A stretch of DNA of 40,172 bases from Streptomyces sp. NRRL S-118 (GTDB lineage: Bacteria > Actinomycetota > Actinomycetes > Streptomycetales > Streptomycetaceae), in the NCBI RefSeq assembly GCF_000716335.1, contig NZ_KL591008.1, forward strand, positions 1-40,172, read 5' to 3'. The notes below the pieces were generated by a model. The model had not been told where the DNA came from and ran no database searches. It was given only the letters and a program-made list of their open reading frames with translations. Within the stretch, counting starts at the first letter, position 1. Each line of letters opens with the position of its first letter. A program made the position numbers and the translations under genes. Below, in pieces: positions 33,880-40,172 of this stretch.

Positions 33880-35355
33880 ATGCACACCGACACCGAGCGC
33901 TGCGTACGGGCCGTCCAGTCCAAGGACGCCCGGTTCGACGGCTGGTTCTTCACCGCCGTCCTCACCACCCGGATCTACTGCCGGCCGAGCTGCCCGGTGG
34001 TGCCGCCGAAGGCCGAGAACATGACGTTCTACCCGAGCGCGGCCGCCTGCCAGCAGGCCGGCTTCCGTGCCTGCAAGCGGTGCCGCCCGGACACCAGCCC
34101 CGGCTCGCCCGAGTGGAACGCCCGCGCCGACACGGTCGCCCGGGCCATGCGCCTCATCCAGGACGGGGTCGTGGACCGCGAGGGCGTGCCCGGCCTCGCG
34201 GCCCGCCTCGGCTACTCCACCCGGCAGGTGGAGCGCCAGCTGCTCGCCGAGCTGGGCGCGGGCCCGCTCGCGCTGGCCCGCGCCCAGCGGGCCCAGACGG
34301 CGCGGCTGCTCATCGAGACGACCGAACTGCCGATGGCGGACGTCGCGTTCGCCGCCGGCTTCGCCTCCGTACGCACCTTCAACGACACCGTCCGCGAGGT
34401 CTTCGCGCTGGCCCCGGGTGAGCTGCGCGCCCGCGCCGCACGCAGCACTGCCCGGCTCCCGCGGACCCCCGGCGTCATCGCGCTGCGGCTGCCGTACCGG
34501 GCCCCGCTCCACCCCGACAACCTCTTCGGGCACCTGGCCGCCACCGCGGTCCCGGGCGTCGAGGAGTGGCGCGACGGCGCCTACCGGCGCACCCTCGCCC
34601 TCCCGCACGGCCACGGCATCGCCGAGCTCGCACCCCGCCCCGACCACATCGCCTGCCGCCTCTCCCTGACCGACCCGCGCGACCTCACCCTCGCCATCAG
34701 CCGCTGCCGCCGGCTGCTCGACCTGGACGCCGACCCCGTCGCCATCGACGCCCGGCTGCGCGGCGACGAGCTCCTCGCGCCCCTGGTGGACAAGGCGCCC
34801 GGCCGCCGGGTCCCGCGTACCGTCGACGCGGCGGAGTTCGCCGTACGGGCGGTGCTCGGACAGCAGGTCTCCACGGCGGCCGCCCGCACCCACGCCGGGC
34901 GTCTCGTCGCCGCGCACGGCACACCGGTCGACGACCCCGAGGGGGGCCTGACGCACCTCTTCCCCGGACCCGAGGCGCTCGCCGCCCTCGACCCCGAGGC
35001 CCTCGCGCTGCCCCGCAGCCGCCGCACCACCCTGACCACGCTGGTCGCCGCCCTCGCCGACGGTTCGCTGCGGCTCGGCCTGGACAGCGACTGGGACGAG
35101 GCCCGCGCGGGCCTCGCGCGGCTGCCCGGCTTCGGCCCCTGGACGATCGAGGTGATCGCGATGCGCGCCCTCGGCGACCCCGACGCCTTCCTCCCCACCG
35201 ACCTCGGCATCCGCCGCGCCGCGGAGGGGCTGGGACTGCCGTCGACGCCCGCCGCGCTGACCGCCCGCGCCGCCGCCTGGCGGCCCTGGCGCGCGTACGC
35301 CGTCCAGTACCTGTGGGCGACCGACACCCACCCCATCAACCACCTGCCCTCGTGA
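33880..35355 (+). CDS. Ada-AlkA fusion: methylphosphotriester sensor, AraC HTH and 3-methyladenine glycosylase
   Basis: A 491-residue three-part DNA-repair regulator and enzyme. Residues 1-75 are the Ada zinc domain with Cys34, Cys38, Cys65 and Cys68 in the E. coli Ada spacing; Cys34 should accept methyl groups from phosphotriesters. Residues about 85-185 are an AraC-type HTH (GVPGLAARLGYSTRQVERQL, ADVAFAAGFASVRTFND). The C-terminal half is an AlkA glycosylase with the helix-hairpin-helix LPGFGPWTIEVIAMR and the catalytic Asp in FLPTDLGIRRA. It lacks the methyltransferase domain of E. coli Ada; that function is supplied by the next gene, 12 bases downstream. ATG 33880 is preferred because known family members begin there; in-frame starts at 33868 and 33850 exist. 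Confidence 0.92.
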   Translation: MHTDTERCVRAVQSKDARFDGWFFTAVLTTRIYCRPSCPVVPPKAENMTFYPSAAACQQAGFRACKRCRPDTSPGSPEWNARADTVARAMRLIQDGVVDREGVPGLAARLGYSTRQVERQLLAELGAGPLALARAQRAQTARLLIETTELPMADVAFAAGFASVRTFNDTVREVFALAPGELRARAARSTARLPRTPGVIALRLPYRAPLHPDNLFGHLAATAVPGVEEWRDGAYRRTLALPHGHGIAELAPRPDHIACRLSLTDPRDLTLAISRCRRLLDLDADPVAIDARLRGDELLAPLVDKAPGRRVPRTVDAAEFAVRAVLGQQVSTAAARTHAGRLVAAHGTPVDDPEGGLTHLFPGPEALAALDPEALALPRSRRTTLTTLVAALADGSLRLGLDSDWDEARAGLARLPGFGPWTIEVIAMRALGDPDAFLPTDLGIRRAAEGLGLPSTPAALTARAAAWRPWRAYAVQYLWATDTHPINHLPS

Positions 35356-35367
35356 GGAAGCCGACCG

Positions 35368-35913
35368 ATGCGCCGACAGCACACCGTCACGGACAGCCCC
35401 TACGGCCCGCTCACCCTCGTCGCCACCGACGGGGTCCTCAGCGGGCTGTACATGACCGCACAGCGCCACCGGCCCGCCGAGGAGACCTTCGGGCACCCGG
35501 ACCCGCGGCCCTTCGGCGAGGCCGTCCGCCAGCTCGACGCGTACTTCGCGGGTGAGCTCACCGTGTTCGACCTCCCGCTGCACCTCGCCGGCACGCCCTT
35601 CCAGCGCGGTGTCTGGCAGATGCTGCGGACGATCCCGTACGGCGAGACCCGCACGTACGGCGAACTGGCCGAGGCGCTGGGCAGACCGGGGGCCTCCCGT
35701 GCCGTCGGCCTCGCCAACGGCAAGAACCCCATCGGCATCATCGTCCCCTGCCACCGCGTCATCGGCGCGAGCGGCAGCCTCACCGGCTACGGCGGCGGCC
35801 TCGACCGCAAGCAGCGGCTGCTCGCCTTCGAGAGCGGTGCTCCCGTGAGCGCTGCTCACACCACGAGCAGCCCTCCGATGAGCAGTGCTTTCGAGAGCGA
35901 TGCTCTCTTCTGA
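35368..35913 (+). CDS. ogt: O6-methylguanine-DNA methyltransferase
   Basis: Suicide repair protein, 181 residues, transferring the O6-alkyl group of guanine to its own cysteine. Active site is [12 protein letters not shown] with Cys128; the Arg finger is in [13 protein letters not shown], and the C-terminal [17 protein letters not shown] is standard. After that the protein carries an unusual Ser/Ala-rich tail of about 25 residues; the DNA encoding it holds four copies of the 11-base palindrome GAGCNNTGCTY, and the phrase AFES recurs exactly 21 codons later, suggesting a small duplication. It is 12 bases behind the Ada-AlkA gene and surely co-transcribed, forming an alkylation-response pair. 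Confidence 0.95.
   Translation: MRRQHTVTDSPYGPLTLVATDGVLSGLYMTAQRHRPAEETFGHPDPRPFGEAVRQLDAYFAGELTVFDLPLHLAGTPFQRGVWQMLRTIPYGETRTYGELAEALGRPGASRAVGLANGKNPIGIIVPCHRVIGASGSLTGYGGGLDRKQRLLAFESGAPVSAAHTTSSPPMSSAFESDALF
35832..35905. repeat. four iterated 11-base palindromes at the 3' end of ogt
   Basis: GAGCGGTGCTC (35832-35842), GAGCGCTGCTC (35847-35857), GAGCAGTGCTT (35880-35890) and GAGCGATGCTC (35895-35905). Each can fold as a mini-hairpin or act as a dyad site; they lie in the coding tail of ogt. Confidence 0.6.
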
Positions 35914-35933
35914 TCACCCGCTGCGGGGAGCGT

Positions 35934-35959
35934 CTCGCCGATCACGCCGGATCGGCGAG
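35934..35959. terminator. 10-bp hairpin between ogt and the Sir2 gene
   Basis: CTCGCCGATC and GATCGGCGAG form a perfect ten-base stem around ACGCCG, between the convergent ends of ogt (35913) and the deacylase gene (35965). It can end transcription from both sides. Confidence 0.8.
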
Positions 35960-35964
35960 GCACC

Positions 35965-36684
35965 CTAGGCGAGCCGCTTGAGCAGGGCCGGCAGAGCCGT
36001 CCCGATCGGCTCGCGCACCACCTCGTCGGCCAGTTCGTCGTACGGCGTCGGCTCGGCGTTCACGATGACCAGCCGCGCCCCGTGCTCCGCCGCGATCCCG
36101 GCCAGCGAGGCGGCCGGCTGGACCTGGAGCGTCGAGCCCACCGCGATGAACACCTCCGCGGCCTTGGCGATCCCCATCGCCTCCCCGAGCACCACCGGGT
36201 CCAGCCGCTCCCCGAACATCACCGTCGCCGATTTCAGGATCCCGCCGCACGCCTCGCACGCCGGATCCTCCTCACCCGCCTCCACCCGGGCCAGCGCCTC
36301 CGCCATCGAGGACCGCGCACGGCACCCGGTGCACACCACCGCTCGCGCGGTGCCGTGCAGTTCGAGCACCTTGCGGGCTGGCATCCCGGCGAGCTGGTGC
36401 AGCCCGTCGACGTTCTGCGTGATCACCCGCACGGCGAACCCGGGCGTGCGCTCCAGCTCGGCGACGGCCCGGTGCGCGGCGTTCGGCTCGGCCCGCAGCG
36501 CCTCGCTGTCGCGCCGCATCAGCCACGAGCGGCGCCGGATCTCCGGGTCCGCCATGTAGTACGCGTACGTGACGAGCTTCTCGGCCTCCGGATCGCGCCG
36601 CCACAGCCCGTTCGGCCCGCGGTAGTCACTGATGCCGGAGTCCGTGGAGATACCGGCACCGCTGAGGATCGCGACGAGAGTCAT
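35965..36684 (-). CDS. Sir2-family NAD-dependent protein deacylase
   Basis: A 239-residue sirtuin that removes acyl groups from lysine using NAD+, giving nicotinamide and O-acyl-ADP-ribose. Motifs: SGAGISTDSGI (residues 8-18) and DYRGPNGLW for NAD, TQNVDGLHQL at 89-98, catalytic His110 in LELHG, four zinc Cys (118, 121, 143, 146) and VGSTLQVQPAASL. All catalytic residues are intact. The ATG at 36684 has no clear ribosome site, so the start is only fairly sure. Close by are a NUDIX hydrolase and an ADP-ribosylglycohydrolase, both possible users of ADP-ribose products. Confidence 0.93.
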   Translation of the reverse strand: MTLVAILSGAGISTDSGISDYRGPNGLWRRDPEAEKLVTYAYYMADPEIRRRSWLMRRDSEALRAEPNAAHRAVAELERTPGFAVRVITQNVDGLHQLAGMPARKVLELHGTARAVVCTGCRARSSMAEALARVEAGEEDPACEACGGILKSATVMFGERLDPVVLGEAMGIAKAAEVFIAVGSTLQVQPAASLAGIAAEHGARLVIVNAEPTPYDELADEVVREPIGTALPALLKRLA

Positions 36685-36762
36685 ACGGCGACCCTAGGCA
36701 GCACCGCCCTCCCCCGCGAACCGGTTTTCCCGCTGCCCGCGCCCGCGGCGGGGCACGTGCGA

Positions 36763-36768
36763 TACGGT
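36763..36768 (+). promoter_or_regulatory. -10 element for a probably leaderless antitoxin transcript
   Basis: TACGGT fits the TANNNT -10 pattern and ends seven bases before the ATG at 36776. There is no ribosome-binding sequence, so transcription probably begins at the start codon. Confidence 0.45.
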
Positions 36769-36775
36769 CACCCCC

Positions 36776-36976
36776 ATGGCCAGGGTCACCGTCACGCTCG
36801 ATGCCGAACTCGTCGTGGAAGTCATGGTGTTGGCGGGTGTCGGCAGCCCCCAGGACGCCGTCGAACTGGTTGTGCGCGACTACATCGCGCGCGGTCACCG
36901 CACCGAGGCGCGCGTCACCTCGCGCGACGAGCAGCCCCGGATCACCGAGAGCGCCCCGCAGGACAACCAGGGCTGA
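36776..36976 (+). CDS. orphan VapB-like antitoxin
   Basis: A 66-residue protein: a short beta strand then two helices (RVTVTLDAELVVEVMVLAGV, PQDAVELVVRDYIARGH) as in ribbon-helix-helix VapB/DUF2191 antitoxins, followed by a charged, disordered tail. The true VapB tail would wrap a PIN-domain toxin, but no toxin gene follows; the next gene is a convergent NUDIX hydrolase. Its role is therefore more likely a stand-alone DNA-binding regulator. Translation is probably leaderless. Confidence 0.75.
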   Translation: MARVTVTLDAELVVEVMVLAGVGSPQDAVELVVRDYIARGHRTEARVTSRDEQPRITESAPQDNQG

Positions 36977-36996
36977 CGCCCGGGCCCGCCCGGGCG

Positions 36997-37485
36997 TCAG
37001 CGCGGCGGGCGCCCGTTCTCCAGCTCCACCGCGCCCCCGCCGTTCCCCAGCACGTCCAGCGCCGCGAGCACCCGCGGTCCCAGCGAGCCCAGCAGGTACG
37101 CCGGCAGCTCCTCGCGCTCCACGAGCTTCCAGGAGACCAGCTCGTCCTCCTGGAGCCGGATCGCCCGGAACTGCTCGCCGGTCAGGACCCCGCCGTCGTA
37201 CACGTACGCCACGATCGGCGGCCGCCCCGGGCCGGGCACCCAGTCCACCGCGAGGAGCCGGCCCAGCTCGACATCGAGCCCGATCTCCTCCAGGGTCTCC
37301 CGGCGGGCGGCCTCCCGCGGGGTCTCGCCCCCGTCCGACTCGATGGTCCCGCCGGCCAGCGCCCAGCCGTCCCGGTAGTTGGGCTCGACCAGCAGCACGC
37401 GCCCCTCGCCGTCCCGGAAGATCGCGGCGGCTCCCGCCAGTACGCGGGGGAGGCCGGCGATGTACGTTGCGTAATCGGTGCTCAC
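36997..37485 (-). CDS. NUDIX hydrolase
   Basis: A 162-residue Mg2+-dependent hydrolase of nucleoside diphosphates linked to a second moiety. The Nudix helix is visible from GGTIESDGGETPREAARRET through LEEIGL, with the RExxEE residues Arg62, Glu63, Glu66 and Glu67. The first glycine is two residues further from Glu54 than in the standard GX5E spacing. GTG 37485 is the start; the ADP-ribosylglycohydrolase stop lies five bases upstream, so the two form an operon. ADP-ribose is a plausible substrate from this pairing, but sequence does not prove it; the convergent antitoxin gene ends 20 bases away. Confidence 0.88.
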   Translation of the reverse strand: MSTDYATYIAGLPRVLAGAAAIFRDGEGRVLLVEPNYRDGWALAGGTIESDGGETPREAARRETLEEIGLDVELGRLLAVDWVPGPGRPPIVAYVYDGGVLTGEQFRAIRLQEDELVSWKLVEREELPAYLLGSLGPRVLAALDVLGNGGGAVELENGRPPR

Positions 37486-37490
37486 GGTGA

Positions 37491-38609
37491 TCAGCCTAGG
37501 GGTTCTCCGGCCAACCCCGCCGGGCTCGCACGTCCGCACGACTCCACCAGCCGTATCGTGCGCTCCGCCAGTTCCCCGATGCCTGCGCCGTCGAAGCCGA
37601 ACACCGCGCTGCGCACCCGGTCCTCCAGGGGATCGGTCCACCGGCGGGGGATGCGGGAGGCGCCGCAGAGCACGCCCGCGACCGAGCCCGCCGTGGCACC
37701 GTTGGAGTCGGTGTCCAGCCCGCCGCGCACCGTCAGGGCGATCGTGCGCGTGAAGTCGCCCTCCCCGTACAGCAGGCCCGCCGTGATCACGGCGGCGTTC
37801 GGCACGACATGGATCCAGTGCAGCCCGGACGTCTCCCGCTCCAGCTCGGCGAGCGCGCCGGACCAGCTCACGCCCGCCTCGTGCAGCGCGACGGCGTGCC
37901 GCACCGTGCGGGCCAGGCGGCTGCTCCCCGGGATGCGGACCAGCGCCGCCTCGATCGCGTCGCGGACGCCGCATGCGGTGAACGCGGCGGCGATCAGCGC
38001 GGCCGCCCACATCGCGCCGTACACCCCGTTGCCCGTGTGCGACAGCACCGCGTCCCTGCGGGCCAGCGACGCGGCCCGGCGTGGATCTCCGGGGGAGGTC
38101 CAGCCGAAGACGTCCGCGCGGATGAGAGCGCCGATCCACTCCTGGTACGGATTGTCGTGCGTGGCCGTCAGCGGCGGTTTCAGACCCGCCGCCAGGTTGC
38201 GGTAGGCGGCGCGCTCGGCCGTGAAGGTCTGCAGGTAGGGCAGACGCAGCAGCCACAGCGCGCCCACCTGCTCGGTGGTGAAGCCGAAGCCGTGCGTCTC
38301 CAGCAGGTGCAGGCCGAGGATCGCGTAGTCGACGTCGTCGTCGCGGCAGCTCCCGCGGATCCGGCCGCGCACGCACTGCGGCCACTCCGGGCGCAGCTCG
38401 AAACCGGACGCGTCGGCCGGCGGCTCCGGCAGGTAGTCGGTCAGGGGCAGGGCGCCCGTGGCGCGCAGGTACCGGTCGATCCGGTCGCGCGTCCAGTAGT
38501 CGCCGCGCTCGACGGGTTTGCCCAGCATGTTGCCGGCGATGCGCCCCGACCAGCCGCCCAGGACCCGGTCGGCCAGGGTCGGCTCCGCGGGGCCGGAGGC
38601 CCACGTCAT
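37491..38609 (-). CDS. ADP-ribosylglycohydrolase-family protein
   Basis: A 372-residue member of the DraG/ARH family, which cleaves ADP-ribose from arginine or other residues, using two Mg2+ ions. The start motif LADRVLGGWSGRIAGNMLGK is that of the family; acidic metal ligands appear in CRDDDVDYAILGLHLLE (Asp90-92) and GGLDTDSNGATAGSVAG (Asp299, Asp301). It is longer than DraG (about 300 residues) by inserts such as the LPLTDYLPEPP region. The ATG at 38609 has no good ribosome site. It is upstream of, and probably co-transcribed with, the NUDIX gene. Targets are unknown; the family also includes enzymes acting on other glycosides. Confidence 0.85.
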   Translation of the reverse strand: MTWASGPAEPTLADRVLGGWSGRIAGNMLGKPVERGDYWTRDRIDRYLRATGALPLTDYLPEPPADASGFELRPEWPQCVRGRIRGSCRDDDVDYAILGLHLLETHGFGFTTEQVGALWLLRLPYLQTFTAERAAYRNLAAGLKPPLTATHDNPYQEWIGALIRADVFGWTSPGDPRRAASLARRDAVLSHTGNGVYGAMWAAALIAAAFTACGVRDAIEAALVRIPGSSRLARTVRHAVALHEAGVSWSGALAELERETSGLHWIHVVPNAAVITAGLLYGEGDFTRTIALTVRGGLDTDSNGATAGSVAGVLCGASRIPRRWTDPLEDRVRSAVFGFDGAGIGELAERTIRLVESCGRASPAGLAGEPLG

Positions 38610-38759
38610 GGGGGCAGCGTCACACGAGGGGCCCGCGCGCGCGACCCGGAACCGGTCTGACCAGCGGGTCCGTACGCCGGACAGGGGTGGCACACCGTCC
38701 GACCGTACGGATAGGGTCGGCGTCGGCGCGACTGCCTGTTCGATAGCAAGGGATGCAAG

Positions 38760-39914
38760 GTGACGGACGGAGCAGTAACGGAGGCCGCGCGCGTGCTCGT
38801 CGCGGCTGACAAGTTCAAGGGTTCGCTCACGGCCGTGCAGGTCGCGGAGCGGGTGACGGCCGGGCTCCGGCACGTCGTCCCCGATCTCCGGGTGGAGACC
38901 CTGCCGGTCGCCGACGGCGGGGACGGCACGGTGGCGGCCGCGGTGGCGGCCGGGTTCGAACGGCGTGAGGTACGGGTGACCGGGCCGCTCGGCGAGCCGG
39001 TGACCGCGGCGTACGCGCTGCGCGACGGCACGGCGGTCGTGGAGATGGCGGAGGCGTCCGGCCTCCAGCTGCTGCCCGAGGGCGTCTTCGCCCCGCTGAC
39101 GTCCACCACCTACGGCTCCGGCGAGCTGCTGCGCGCCGCGCTCGACGCGGGCGCGCGCAGCATCGTCTTCGGCGTGGGCGGCAGCGCCACCACCGACGGC
39201 GGCGCCGGGATGCTCGCCGCGCTCGGCGCGCGGTTCCTCGACGCGGACGGCAAGCCCGTCGGCCCGGGCGGCGGCGGTCTGCGGAACCTGGCGATCGCCG
39301 ATCTGTCGGGCCTCGACGCCCGCTTCTCGGACGTCGAGCTGGTCCTCGCCAGCGACGTGGACAATCCGCTGACCGGGCCGAAGGGCGCGCCGGCGGTGTA
39401 CGGGCCGCAGAAGGGCGCCTCGCCCGACGACGTGGCCGAGCTGGACGCCGCCCTCGGGCACTTCGCGTCCGTCCTCGCCGACGCGATCGGCCCCCGCGCC
39501 ACCGAGCTCGCCGCCTCGCCGGGCGCGGGCGCGGCGGGCGGCATCGGGTACGGGGCGCTGGTCGCCCTCGGCGCGGGCTTCCGCCCCGGTATCGAGGTCA
39601 TGCTGGACGTGCTCGGCTTCGGCCCGGCCCTTGACCGCGCGACCCTGGTCATCACCGGCGAGGGCTCCCTGGACGAACAGACCCTGCACGGCAAGGCCCC
39701 CGCGGGCGTCGCGGCGGCCGCCCGCGCGGCCGGCATCGAGGTCGTCGCCGTCTGCGGCCGCCTGGTCCTGCAGCCCGAGGCCCTGGGCAGGGCCGGCATC
39801 CGCCGGGCCTACCCGCTGACGGACCTGGAACCCGACACGGCGAAGTGCATCGCCGAGGCGGGCCCACTGCTGGAACGCCAGGCGGCGAACATCGCCCGCG
39901 ACTTCCTGTCGTAG
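38760..39914 (+). CDS. glycerate kinase (type II)
   Basis: A 384-residue glycerate 2-kinase of the GlxK/GarK family, which phosphorylates D-glycerate to 2-phosphoglycerate and links glyoxylate or glucarate use to glycolysis. Motifs: ADKFKGSLTAVQVAE near the start, VADGGDGTVAA, TTYGSGELL, VGGSATTDGGAGMLAALG, ASDVDNPLTGPKGAPAVYGPQKGA and ITGEGSLDEQTLHGKAP. All are intact and the length is normal. The GTG start at 38760 has AAGGG seven bases upstream. It stands alone; repeats follow its stop. Confidence 0.95.
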   Translation: MTDGAVTEAARVLVAADKFKGSLTAVQVAERVTAGLRHVVPDLRVETLPVADGGDGTVAAAVAAGFERREVRVTGPLGEPVTAAYALRDGTAVVEMAEASGLQLLPEGVFAPLTSTTYGSGELLRAALDAGARSIVFGVGGSATTDGGAGMLAALGARFLDADGKPVGPGGGGLRNLAIADLSGLDARFSDVELVLASDVDNPLTGPKGAPAVYGPQKGASPDDVAELDAALGHFASVLADAIGPRATELAASPGAGAAGGIGYGALVALGAGFRPGIEVMLDVLGFGPALDRATLVITGEGSLDEQTLHGKAPAGVAAAARAAGIEVVAVCGRLVLQPEALGRAGIRRAYPLTDLEPDTAKCIAEAGPLLERQAANIARDFLS

Positions 39915-39929
39915 ATCCCCCGCCGCCCC

Positions 39930-40056
39930 CTCCGGGCATCCGCCCACCTCCCGGAGGGGAGCACCCACGGTGGGTGCGCCCTCCCACGTGGGGGGCAACC
40001 ACGGCGAGCATGTGGCACCCGGGGCCGCCCACCTCCGGGCATCCGCCCACCTCCCG
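39930..40056. repeat. two copies of a 24-base sequence 103 bases apart, with palindromes
   Basis: CTCCGGGCATCCGCCCACCT plus TCCCG occurs at 39930-39953 and again at 40033-40056 in register. After each copy comes a GAGCAC-x-CAC dyad: in the first, GCACCCAC/GTGGGTGC is perfect (39961-39977); in the second it is degraded. A further palindrome CCCACGTGGG lies at 39983-39992. Likely a tandem duplication with terminator- or operator-like content; the 258 bases to the end of the window hold no supported gene. Confidence 0.5.
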
Positions 40057-40172
40057 AGGCGAGCACTCACCGTGGAGTCGCCCCTCCACGCGAGGGGGAC
40101 GGGGGCGGAGCGTGGGGGTGCCCGGACGTAAGACGACTGAACTCGCGCGAAGCGCGGTGAACGAGAGTCCGG

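Noticed and set aside
36776..37485. Toxin-antitoxin pair made of the VapB-like protein and its neighbour
   Set aside because: The neighbour is a convergent NUDIX hydrolase with intact metal residues, not a PIN-domain toxin.
39930..40056. CRISPR-like repeat
   Set aside because: Only two copies, spacing of 103 bases, related sequence between the copies and no cas genes.
38610..40070. Minus-strand extension of the ADP-ribosylglycohydrolase frame to 40070
   Set aside because: The extension is Gly/Arg/Asp-rich shadow of the glycerate kinase gene; the family's N-terminal motif begins just after ATG 38609.

Overview
The window is about 40 kb of very GC-rich DNA. Genes are packed with 1 to 4 base overlaps, GTG starts are frequent, third codon positions are strongly G/C, and hairpin terminators lack T-runs. 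Gene families (a CYP158-type P450, a proline/alanine-linker protein typical of streptomycetes, DmdR/IdeR-type iron boxes, an Rv2629-like protein) point to an actinomycete, most likely Streptomyces or a close relative. No rRNA, tRNA, CRISPR array, transposase or phage module was seen.

Layout. 0-4.1 kb: 3' part of a gamma-glutamyltransferase gene, a convergent CYP158-like P450, and a small secreted RTX-like repeat protein. 4.2-7 kb: a lysozyme-like gene, a probably frameshifted gene upstream of it, and a long Pro/Ala-linker protein gene that carries a 19-base Nextera mosaic-end sequence (6042-6060), i.e. an assembly or library artefact. 7-13.3 kb: a five-gene plus-strand operon for reductive-type pyrimidine/hydantoin catabolism (beta-ureidopropionase-like amidohydrolase, class III aminotransferase, dihydropyrimidinase, luciferase-like F420/FMN oxidoreductase, NCS1 nucleobase transporter). 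13.3-16.9 kb: lipoate-protein ligase with its accessory domain at the N-terminus, an inositol-monophosphatase-family phosphatase and a phytoene-dehydrogenase-like FAD enzyme.

17.2-31.7 kb is an iron-acquisition island. A five-gene minus-strand operon encodes a complete NRPS-independent siderophore (NIS) pathway: type C synthetase, PLP decarboxylase, type A synthetase, N-acyltransferase and N-hydroxylase, each gene overlapping the next by four bases. A DHA2-type MFS exporter is divergent from it across a shared iron box. Next come a ferric-siderophore ABC importer (ATPase, lipoprotein, double-length permease) behind a second iron box and, divergently, a DUF2470 haem/iron-linked protein with two small followers behind a third. 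The parts fit one loop: make a citrate-dihydroxamate siderophore, export it, re-import the ferric form and process the iron, all under one iron repressor. Two NIS synthetases separate it from desferrioxamine (one synthetase) and place it with aerobactin, schizokinen, rhizobactin and arthrobactin.

31.8-40.2 kb: an Rv2629/Balon-like ribosome-associated protein gene with a divergent membrane protein; an alkylation-repair pair (Ada-AlkA fusion and Ogt); a Sir2 deacylase; an orphan VapB-like antitoxin with a probable leaderless start; a NUDIX hydrolase and ADP-ribosylglycohydrolase operon; glycerate kinase; and a 103-base-spaced repeat at the end of the window.

Stretches of about 200-375 bases without a gene are 2979-3199 (divergent promoters), 6849-7029 (operator-like repeat), 14337-14545 (divergent promoters), 16887-17186 (a hairpin, otherwise nothing recognised), 24266-24462 and 30080-30452 (iron boxes), 32933-33202 (divergent promoters) and 39915-40172 (repeats).
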